Source: Eubacterium sp.
GTDB taxonomy: Bacteria > Bacillota > Clostridia > Lachnospirales > Lachnospiraceae
Assembly: GCA_022794015.1 (NCBI GenBank)
Contig: JAAWDZ010000018.1
Location: forward strand, 1-41,478
Direction: 5' to 3'
DNA: 41,478 nucleotides
Positions 34,518 through 41,478 of this stretch are shown piece after piece (position 1 is the first letter of the stretch; every line of letters starts with the position of its first letter). The translations under genes were made by a program, and so were the position numbers. The notes under the pieces are model-generated. The model was given only the letters and a program-made list of their open reading frames with translations, did not search any database and was not told where the DNA came from.

Positions 34518-36671
34518 TTATTTCACCTGTACCGTTACAGATTTCTTTTTCTTGTTACAGGTAACGGTGATTTTGGTTTTGCCTTTTTTCAGTCCTTTTA
34601 CAACTCCTTTTTTGCTGACCCTGGCAATCTTTTTATTTGCTGATTTATAAGTTACCTTTGCACCGTTTTGGTTCTTTATTGTAACGCCCAAACGAACCGA
34701 TTTTCCTTTTTTCACCGTATATTTCTTTTTGTCAAACCGGATCACAGTCTTTTTAGCAGATGATGCGGACAGCTTTTTTTGCGCCTCCTCTAAGGCCTGC
34801 TGCGTCCTCTTTAACGCTTCCTGCGCCTCCCTTGCTTCCTGTTCTGCTTTTAACCTTGCTTCCTGCGCTTCTTTTGCGGCCTTTGCTTCCTGTTCTGCCT
34901 TCTCTTTTGCGGCTTTTGCTTCCTGTTCTGCTTTTTTCTGCGCTTCTTCTGCTTCGTTTTGCTTCTTTAATGCCTCTGCAAGCTCTTCCTGCAGGGATGC
35001 AGCCTGTTTTTGCAGTTCCGCAATCTTATTTTGTGCCTCCGCCAGCTCGCGTTCTACAGCGGCTTTTGCGCGCAGCGCCTCTGCCAGCTTTTCCTCTGCT
35101 TCTAATGCAAGAGCAAGCGCCTGTGCTACCGTTTCCTGTGCCTCTGATACTTCCTTTTGCGCAATGGCAATTTTCTGGGCAGCGTCCTCCTTTGCGTCCT
35201 CCGCCTCTTGAATGGCCTCTTCTAGTTTCTGGTTTGCCTCCTTTAGCTTTTCTCTGGCATCCGCCAGCTCTTTCTGGGCGGCATCTTTTTCCTTCCGGGC
35301 TTTTTCAATTTCCTCTAATGCGCCCAAAAGCTCTGTTTCTTTGCGTTCCAGTTCTTTTTTCGTGTCTTCCAGCTCTTTTTTGAGTTCCTCCATTTCGGCT
35401 TCCGGGTCAAGCAGGCGGACTGTATAGGATTCGGTCTTTAACCCGTCTTCTGACACGACGATAAATTTTGCTTCGCCGTATGTGTTTATTGCCGGGATTA
35501 GCGTTACAGATGCGTTGCTGTCCGCCGACATGACAAACTTAGGCATGTTGCCGCCTGTGGTTTGATAGGTATAGTTGTATTTGCCCGCTTCAAACCCTTC
35601 CAGCGGTTTGCCGTCTGCCGTAAGCTCTGACACGGTGAAATCGCTGTTGGCCGCCGCCAGCTTTCCGTATGCATAAAACTCCCGGAGCGCCATATAATAC
35701 TGGCCACCCGGCGTTCCGTGGTTTACTGTTACACGGATGGCAGGCACCTCGATCATATCGAAGGTCAGCACGTTCTCGCCGTATTTGTACTGATCCGGCT
35801 CTTTCAGGTTTGTCACTTCGCTCCAGTTATCCGGGTTATTGAACGGGTGGTTTGCCATTGAGGCATCGTCAAAGTTTGCTACGCTTTTAGGCACATCCTC
35901 CAATGTAATCGGCTGGTTGTAGTATTCTACCTTGCAGGTTTCAATTTTGGTGCGATTCCACTCGCTGTCTTCCAGCAGATCCAGCACGACCGTATCTACA
36001 TACCGCAGCTCCGGATAATCCGCCCCGAAGATTACGCCAAACCATACCTCCCCCTTTTTGTTCGGGTTACCCCAGTCTGTCCATTTATTCTGCAGGCCGT
36101 CGTTTAGGGCGACTGCGGAATTGCCTTCGCTGTAGGATGCAATTGCTTTGGAATACGGACACCCGTTGCGGTTTTTGGCGTGGTTCTCGCTTTGGACTGT
36201 ATCGCTGGTGACACGGACAGACGCCGTGACCTCATAACCGCCTAACTCTGTGATTCCTTTGATTGTAAAAATACCTTCTTTTTTCAGATCTTCAGGATTA
36301 TACTCCTGCCAGGCAACGCTGCTGAGTACCGAAGCGCCGTCCGTATAGTAAACAGCTGTGCTTTCCGGCAGCTTTGGCTCCATGCCTACCGGCGTCGCAA
36401 GGGAAATATTCTGCCCTGTCTGCGTATCGCGCACGCGGATTGTCGCTGTCGGCTTAAGCTGATAGCCGGCTGCCGTGCCGCTTATTTCAAATGTCCCATA
36501 TTTCCCGCAGGCGCCCGCCGGGATTTCGTCCCATGTGACCGCCACGTCCTTGGGCAGCCCACTGTCAAACACAGCGCGTACGATTTCTGGAAGGACTGGG
36601 ATCTGATCTTTTTTTGTGTCGACTGTTACCTGTGCATAGCTTACAATGTCTTTCTTTTCCTGCGCAGGCAC
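34518..36671 (-). CDS. C-terminal half of split GH2 glycosidase (binding modules, coiled coil)
   Basis: The 717-codon frame continues the GH2 gene after a frameshift; its GTG (VPAQEKKDIVSYAQ) has no convincing RBS, so separate translation is doubtful. It has two Ig-like (Big_4-type) domains, a complete discoidin-like domain (about 165-345: GCPYSKAIAS to REFYAYGK) and a cadherin-like/Ig-like segment (to about 420). A coiled coil of about 215 residues follows (423-640), rich in Glu, Lys and Ala, and a Lys-rich Big_2-type domain ends TCNKKKKSVTVQVK. There is no signal peptide of its own and no LPxTG motif. With the frame restored the whole protein would be about 1850 residues. Confidence 0.7.
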   Translation of the reverse strand: MPAQEKKDIVSYAQVTVDTKKDQIPVLPEIVRAVFDSGLPKDVAVTWDEIPAGACGKYGTFEISGTAAGYQLKPTATIRVRDTQTGQNISLATPVGMEPKLPESTAVYYTDGASVLSSVAWQEYNPEDLKKEGIFTIKGITELGGYEVTASVRVTSDTVQSENHAKNRNGCPYSKAIASYSEGNSAVALNDGLQNKWTDWGNPNKKGEVWFGVIFGADYPELRYVDTVVLDLLEDSEWNRTKIETCKVEYYNQPITLEDVPKSVANFDDASMANHPFNNPDNWSEVTNLKEPDQYKYGENVLTFDMIEVPAIRVTVNHGTPGGQYYMALREFYAYGKLAAANSDFTVSELTADGKPLEGFEAGKYNYTYQTTGGNMPKFVMSADSNASVTLIPAINTYGEAKFIVVSEDGLKTESYTVRLLDPEAEMEELKKELEDTKKELERKETELLGALEEIEKARKEKDAAQKELADAREKLKEANQKLEEAIQEAEDAKEDAAQKIAIAQKEVSEAQETVAQALALALEAEEKLAEALRAKAAVERELAEAQNKIAELQKQAASLQEELAEALKKQNEAEEAQKKAEQEAKAAKEKAEQEAKAAKEAQEARLKAEQEAREAQEALKRTQQALEEAQKKLSASSAKKTVIRFDKKKYTVKKGKSVRLGVTIKNQNGAKVTYKSANKKIARVSKKGVVKGLKKGKTKITVTCNKKKKSVTVQVK

Positions 36672-39600
36672 AATGGAAATCCTTCGGTATGTAAATCCCG
36701 TCGTCTTCCCGGAAGTAAATCCAGATATTATCTATAGTGAGCGCTTCCTCAAGCTCGCAGTCGAGCGTTGTCACTTCCGGTATGGGCGCATATTTCCAGT
36801 TGCCCCATCCGTTTTTGGGATTTGTGTTATAGGATATAATGCCGTCGTTTACGTGCTCTAACGGATCATATGTGCTGGTATGGGATGCTTCAAATTTTGG
36901 ATATTCGGATCCGCGTACTGCGCGGGCTACGTTTTTCTTTTCGCCGCCAGCGGAAACCCGGACATGGGCATATGCTTTCAAAACTGCATGCCCTTCTAAC
37001 GCGCCTTCTACTGTAAGCTGTGCGCCGTCTGTCAGGCTGTTTTCGTCAATAGGGCTCCATGTCACCTTTTTAGACTCTTTTGTCCCGTCGCTGTATATAA
37101 GCTCTGCCTGGGCCGGAAGTACGGGCATTACTCCAAGAGCCGTTACTGCCGAAACCGGCTGCACCCCAACGGGCGCCACTACTTCCACGAACGCTTTCAC
37201 TTTTGCCTGATCCCGTTTTACGGTGCCGGATACGCTAATCACGCCTGCTTTTGCCAGCTGGCTGTCGTCTATTTTATCCCAATCTACTTCTGCTTCTTCG
37301 TGTGTTCCGTCCTGATAAACGGCGGTTACTGTTTCCGGAAGTGCTGGCTGCTGTCCTGCCGCCGTCTTAATGGATACCTCGCGATAGCCAAGGAGCGCGT
37401 CCTGTGCACCGTCTTTTACGGTATAAACGGTAGTCCGGCTGACCGGAAGCCCTGCGGCAGAGGCCGTAAGTGTAAAGGAACCTGCCTTTTGTGTGGACTG
37501 TACGATGACCAGGGCTTTCCCGTTAAATGCAGAGCGTCTGCTGCTCTTCATATTGGTAAAATCGGTCGGATCGCCGTTGTCTGTTCCTACGATGCGCCCG
37601 TTCCCGCTGATGGTGAACCGGATGTCATTGTTTGCGTGCGGATTCATTACGCCGTTTTGGTCTACAATATCGACCTCAATATAGCACAGATCCTCACCGT
37701 CTGCCGTAATGGATTCCCGCTCCGGCGTCATACGGATTGCAGCCGGATCGCCCGCGGTCGTCCTTACATCCCTTGCAATCTCTTTGCCCGATTCATCGTA
37801 CGCTACTGCTTCTACCGTGCCTTCTTCATAGGGCACAAGCCATTGCAGGTAAAGGTTTTCCTGCTCGCTACCGTCGTCTTGACGTGCCAGGCTGGTTTCG
37901 GTTTCTTCATAATAGGCAAATTCTTTTTTGCCCAGGCTCTTGCCGTTTAAAAACACCTCCACGCTTCTGGCGTTGCTGTAGATGCGGATTGGCATCTTCC
38001 CATCTATTTCGATGCTGTGATCGTCTTCCCAGTTCCAGTGCGGCAGGATATGTACCATCGGATCCGTCTTTTCGTCCAGCCACTGACTCTGAATCAGGTA
38101 AAAGGTTTCTTTTGGAAATCCGCAGGTATCAATTGCGCCAAAATACGAGCTTTTAGAGGAACCACCCGCAAACGGGGCCGGCTCTCCGATGTAGTCAAAC
38201 CCTGTCCAGAAGAACAGCCCGCCGATGTATTTCCGCTTTGCGTCTTCGCGCAGCGCATAGTGAACCGTCGTTCCCCAGTTCACGCAGTCATTGTCAAATT
38301 CCGAACACTTATACTCCGATCTGTGCAGTCCGGCATCCTGATCCTCGTCTACATCCGGATGGAAATACTCGCCCCTCGTGCTGACTGCAGAAGACGTCTC
38401 GGAGCTGTAAATAAACCAGTCCGGGTTCTTCTCATGGACATAGTCATAGTCCGTATATCTGCCGTAGTTAAATCCCATCGCGTCGTGCCCGTTGATGAGC
38501 TGCCAGTGCGGCTGGTTATTCGCCGGGTCATAAGCAGGCTTGTTCAGACTATAGAAAATGGGATCCGCCTGCGTTACCGCGCGGGTATCGTCAATTTCCT
38601 TTACCCAGTCCCTTAGCTTGCCGCCTTCTACAACGGCTTTTTCACTCCACGATTCCCCGATTTCATTTCCGATCGACCACATCACGACTGCAGGGTCGTT
38701 TTTGGAGCCGTTAACCATATTTTTGATATCGTATTCCTGCCATGTCTGCCCTTCCTCTGCGTCCGGATGCGTACACGGCGTATCATAGAAGCGATGGAAA
38801 TCATAGAGGTTTTTTGAGCCCCACCAGCAGTCAAACGCCTCGTTCATGACCATGATCCCCTGCTCATTGCAGGCGTCTAAGAGTGCCCGTGACGCCGGGT
38901 TATGGGATGAACGGATCGAATTTACGCCCATTTCACGCAAAATACGGATCTGGCGGTCTAAAGCGGCCGGGTTATTGACTGCGCCAAGCGCCCCCTGATC
39001 GTGGTGCTGGCATACGCCGTTCATTTTCGTATAGTTTCCGTTTACGAAAAAGCCGTTTACCGGATCGAAGTTCAGCCAGCGCAGACCAAAATCCGAATCA
39101 AACGCGTCTATCACCCTGTCGTTTTGCAAAACCTCGGTATGGAGCATATACATGCCTCCCTTGCCTACTTCCCAGAGATGTGCACCGGCGATGGAAACCT
39201 CAGAGCCTATCGTCTTTGTTTCGCCCGCTTTTAATATTACCTGTTCTGTTACGGCAGCCCCTGCCGGATCGAGACTTCCCGGCTCCTCTAAGCTGCCGTT
39301 GTAATATGCCGTATGCCGGAGTGTAATTTCCGCGTCCCCGGCGCTTTCATTTACTACGTTAGTGTCTACCTTCACTGTAACGGCTTCACCGTTTTTATAT
39401 TCCTGCTCCAGCTTTGGCGAGGTAATTTTTGTACCATACCGCTCCACATGGATCGGCTCTGTGGCAATCAGCTTCACGTCGCGGTAAATCCCGCTTCCAG
39501 AGTACCACCGACTGCTCGGCTGTTCGTTGTTTACCCGCACGGCAATCACATTTTCCGTTATGCCATCCGCCACCAGATAATCTGTAATATCATAACTGAT

Positions 39601-40080
39601 CGCACTGTAGCCGTATGGGTAATTGCCGACCAGCGTCCCGTTGACATAGACGTTGCTGTCCATATATACCCCTTCAAATTCTACGCGAATCCGTTTCCCT
39701 GCCATTTCCTTTGGGACGATCCAGTTTTTACGGTACCATGCCATTCCGCCGTTTAGAAAGCCTCCGCCTGCTTTTGCCGGGGACGTCAGATCAAAATCCT
39801 GTTCGATACTGTAGTCATGGGGAAGGTTTAACCGCCTCCATGCACTGTCGTCAAACGACTTTTCTTGCGCTCCCTTGACATCGCCCAGGCTAAAACGCCA
39901 GTCTTTGTTGAAATTCTGCGTTTGTCTTCCGGTTACAGAAGATACGTCCGTGGCATCTGCCTGCTGTGCCTGTTTGACTGCCGCGCCTGAAATGGCCGGC
40001 GCTCCCATGGCAAAGGATGGCAGGATCAGGCTTCCACACAGGACAGCCGATAAAAAACCTGTTAAAAATCTTTTTTTCAC
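36565..40080 (-). CDS. Secreted GH2 beta-galactosidase-type enzyme, frameshifted
   Basis: The start is GTG at 40080, with AGGAG 7 nt upstream, giving a signal peptide KKRFLTGFLSAVLCGSL. GH2 sugar-binding, Ig-like and TIM-barrel domains follow. The acid/base is E473 in SIGNEIGE and the likely nucleophile E561 in YSSETSSAVSTRG; FFWTGFDYIGEP completes the active site. After the barrel come DUF4982-like and invasin-like domains, then two Big_4 domains and half of a discoidin domain, which stops at DDGIYIPKD. From there the frame shifts and the last 37 codons are meaningless. The catalytic part is intact, so a shortened active enzyme is possible. The family also includes beta-glucuronidases; beta-galactosidase is favoured. 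Confidence 0.85.
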   Translation of the reverse strand: MKKRFLTGFLSAVLCGSLILPSFAMGAPAISGAAVKQAQQADATDVSSVTGRQTQNFNKDWRFSLGDVKGAQEKSFDDSAWRRLNLPHDYSIEQDFDLTSPAKAGGGFLNGGMAWYRKNWIVPKEMAGKRIRVEFEGVYMDSNVYVNGTLVGNYPYGYSAISYDITDYLVADGITENVIAVRVNNEQPSSRWYSGSGIYRDVKLIATEPIHVERYGTKITSPKLEQEYKNGEAVTVKVDTNVVNESAGDAEITLRHTAYYNGSLEEPGSLDPAGAAVTEQVILKAGETKTIGSEVSIAGAHLWEVGKGGMYMLHTEVLQNDRVIDAFDSDFGLRWLNFDPVNGFFVNGNYTKMNGVCQHHDQGALGAVNNPAALDRQIRILREMGVNSIRSSHNPASRALLDACNEQGIMVMNEAFDCWWGSKNLYDFHRFYDTPCTHPDAEEGQTWQEYDIKNMVNGSKNDPAVVMWSIGNEIGESWSEKAVVEGGKLRDWVKEIDDTRAVTQADPIFYSLNKPAYDPANNQPHWQLINGHDAMGFNYGRYTDYDYVHEKNPDWFIYSSETSSAVSTRGEYFHPDVDEDQDAGLHRSEYKCSEFDNDCVNWGTTVHYALREDAKRKYIGGLFFWTGFDYIGEPAPFAGGSSKSSYFGAIDTCGFPKETFYLIQSQWLDEKTDPMVHILPHWNWEDDHSIEIDGKMPIRIYSNARSVEVFLNGKSLGKKEFAYYEETETSLARQDDGSEQENLYLQWLVPYEEGTVEAVAYDESGKEIARDVRTTAGDPAAIRMTPERESITADGEDLCYIEVDIVDQNGVMNPHANNDIRFTISGNGRIVGTDNGDPTDFTNMKSSRRSAFNGKALVIVQSTQKAGSFTLTASAAGLPVSRTTVYTVKDGAQDALLGYREVSIKTAAGQQPALPETVTAVYQDGTHEEAEVDWDKIDDSQLAKAGVISVSGTVKRDQAKVKAFVEVVAPVGVQPVSAVTALGVMPVLPAQAELIYSDGTKESKKVTWSPIDENSLTDGAQLTVEGALEGHAVLKAYAHVRVSAGGEKKNVARAVRGSEYPKFEASHTSTYDPLEHVNDGIISYNTNPKNGWGNWKYAPIPEVTTLDCELEEALTIDNIWIYFREDDGIYIPKDFHCACAGKERHCKLCTGNSRHKKRSDPSPSRNRTRCV

Positions 40081-40433
40081 TTCTCTTCTCCTCTCGTTTT
40101 GTTTTTTCAATTTTGTGTTTCATTTAATTTAGAAATTGAAGTTTAGAAAGAATAGCCTTCCACTGGTGGCGCAGCTCCAAAATCACTTTTTTACAACTGC
40201 CACTGGAATACCACATCAATTATAACAAGCCTCTGACACATCTATTAAGTACTTTTTTTACCTGATCGTATGGACTTTTTTTACTCTTTTTTCTTTTTTT
40301 CGCTATCCGTCTTCTGATTACGAGCCAAGCTTCCATTGCCTACACCTTACAGGCTGAACATTCATTCTGCGCAATTATTCTAAGGTACAAGCGGTCAGTA
40401 CAGTAGCTTTTCCCTTAATTTTTGATTATGATT
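40081..40433 (-). promoter_or_regulatory. GH2 upstream region with TATAAT and 11-bp direct repeats
   Basis: A perfect TATAAT on the minus strand (40224-40219) lacks a good -35, typical of activator-dependent promoters. Just upstream, ACTTTTTTTAC (plus-strand reading) occurs twice, at 40251-40261 and 40274-40284, 23 bp apart, centred near -44 and -67. The leader of about 130 nt contains CCACTGG twice. I see no gene in the stretch from 40285 to 40433. Confidence 0.45.
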
Positions 40434-40470
40434 TCCAAAAAAAAATCTCCCTACGTTTTGTAAGGAGATT
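40434..40470 (-). terminator. Terminator of the flavoprotein gene
   Basis: The minus strand has AATCTCCTTAC, a short loop, GTAGGGAGATT, then a run of T. It lies about 130 bp after the flavoprotein stop codon. Confidence 0.8.
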
Positions 40471-40599
40471 CCCGTATCTAAAAGTCATTTTTTGTAAAAA
40501 TATCCTCTTTTTCGAATTACATCTGGACATGCACGCCGACAGTCCCAGCATATCAGAGCGGATATGATAAGCAATCTGATTTTCGGCAGGAATGCGTGT

Positions 40600-41226
40600 T
40601 TATCTTATAAAACTGGTCTTTTCCCCATATTCGTTTTCCGGCGCGTCTATTCCCTGTGCTTTCCCCGCTTCTATACACCGTAACAGCCACGCCATATTCC
40701 GTCCCAGATTCCGCATCACCTGCAAGCCCTCCTTATCCTGCAAAACCTCTTCCGGCCGATTGCCATGCACCATGTTCCAGTAAGAGGAGGAAACCACCGG
40801 CATTTCTGCAATTGTAAAATACTTATTCAATACGTCTACCGATGCCGTTGTCCCGGCGCGTCTCGCGGATGCAACCGCCGCCCCCGGTTTACGGGCAAAC
40901 GCACTTTTCCCTGCATAAAACATCCGATCCAGCGCACTTAGTACCCGTCCTGACGGATGAGCATAATATACCGGCGTTCCAAATACAAATCCATCTGCCT
41001 CTTTCGCCTTTGCAATCAGCTCATTGATACCATCATCCCCAAACACACAGCCGGGCTGCTTTGTATTGCACTGCCCGCAGCCGATACAATCCCGGATGGC
41101 GCCTGCTCCCAGACCGACAATCTCCGTTTCTATTCCTTGCTGCTCCAAAGCCTTTGCAACCTCCGACAAAGCCGTATACGTACATCCTTTCTCCCTTGGG
41201 CTTCCATTCACTAATAATACCTTCAT
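40600..41226 (-). CDS. Flavodoxin-fold NAD(P)H oxidoreductase, iron-sulfur flavoprotein type
   Basis: The 208-residue protein starts MKVLLVNGSPREKGCTY, the FMN phosphate loop of NADPH-dependent FMN reductase-like flavodoxins. A compact cysteine cluster DCIGCGQCN...C (C47, C50, C53, C60) resembles the CX2CX2CX4-7C motif of iron-sulfur flavoproteins, so a [4Fe-4S] cluster is likely. FGTPVYYAHPSG is the second flavin-binding loop. The ATG at 41226 is used because GGAGGA lies about 10 nt upstream; an ATG 35 codons further up has no RBS. The physiological electron partner is unknown. It is a single-gene unit with its own terminator. Confidence 0.88.
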   Translation of the reverse strand: MKVLLVNGSPREKGCTYTALSEVAKALEQQGIETEIVGLGAGAIRDCIGCGQCNTKQPGCVFGDDGINELIAKAKEADGFVFGTPVYYAHPSGRVLSALDRMFYAGKSAFARKPGAAVASARRAGTTASVDVLNKYFTIAEMPVVSSSYWNMVHGNRPEEVLQDKEGLQVMRNLGRNMAWLLRCIEAGKAQGIDAPENEYGEKTSFIR

Positions 41227-41338
41227 ACTCAATATTCCTCCTGATTTATTTTTATCAATAATTTTAATATATTCATTATATTTCCTGACATCCCCAAAAT
41301 CAACAGAATTTCCATTTTCTGTTCCTTCCATCTTAACC

Positions 41339-41360
41339 TGGTAGTGTCAAATCTACCACT
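41339..41360. promoter_or_regulatory. Palindromic site upstream of the flavoprotein gene
   Basis: TGGTAG (41339-41344) and CTACCA (41353-41358) form an inverted repeat with an 8-bp spacer; TAGTG/CACTA forms an overlapping one. The site is about 115 bp before the start codon. HxlR- or MarR-type repressors commonly sit next to such flavoproteins; a purine-rich GAAAGGA near 41470 could be the RBS of a divergent gene beyond the window. This is inference. Confidence 0.4.
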
Positions 41361-41478
41361 ATATTTTTTGTTACAAACCACATAGTTTCAAGGATTACAA
41401 CACTTTTTCAAAAGAAAAAGCAATGACCTCCCTTTTTGTGTCAATACTATTACTAACCCACAAACACTGAAAGGAAAA

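Noticed and set aside
34760-35383. 207-codon plus-strand frame opposite the coiled coil
   Set aside because: It is a complement of Glu/Lys/Ala-rich codons giving Leu/Pro/Ala runs, a standard artefact of coiled-coil DNA.
36660-36690. Programmed frameshift joining the two GH2 frames
   Set aside because: A +1 shift would be needed, but there is no slippery heptamer, nearby stop or downstream structure, and half a domain is missing at the point.

Overview
The window looks like a chromosomal segment of a gut-type, spore-forming Clostridia, probably Lachnospiraceae. The evidence is spoVT, a DUF4317 gene, a ROK glucokinase with the CxCGxxGC zinc motif, an FMN riboswitch in front of ribD-ribE-ribBA-ribH, and very large secreted multimodular glycosidases. 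The family assignment is an inference from gene content; no rRNA is present.

Region 1 (1-2250) is AT-rich and resembles one end of an integrated mobile element. A small excisionase-like HTH gene (cut by the left edge) and an XRE repressor are divergent around repeated GTATC-type operators. An AAA ATPase follows, whose C-terminus carries an Rx4H motif in a HEPN-like setting. This cassette abuts the 3' end of guaA, a documented integration hotspot, so it is a candidate cargo defence system. The guaA itself (2251-3543) keeps its ATP-pyrophosphatase and dimerisation parts but has a shrunken glutaminase domain without the catalytic Cys.

Region 2 (3544-5394) holds a decayed ISLre2-type transposase, then a strong promoter and a leader of about 410 nt.

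Region 3 (5395-18057) is a single 4220-residue secreted protein: LamG-like and Ig-like modules, a degenerate GH43-like module, two apparently active GH43 modules, a GH59 (galactocerebrosidase-like) module, carbohydrate-binding modules, eight FIVAR repeats and a Lys-rich C-terminus. A second secreted glycosidase, a GH2 beta-galactosidase type (34518-40080, minus), is broken by a frameshift. Together they suggest attack on arabinose- and galactose-containing glycans, for example arabinogalactan; the substrate is inferred.

Region 4 (18112-34260) is mostly housekeeping: polyphosphate:AMP phosphotransferase and a lipoprotein, DUF4317, glucokinase, a class A PBP, SpoVT, carB (no adjacent carA), a nucleotidyltransferase and the riboflavin operon with its FMN riboswitch. 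An AraC remnant lies between the rib promoter and the GH2 gene.

Region 5 (40434-41478) holds a flavodoxin-fold iron-sulfur-type flavoprotein with its terminator and a palindromic upstream site.

No tRNA, rRNA or CRISPR array was seen.
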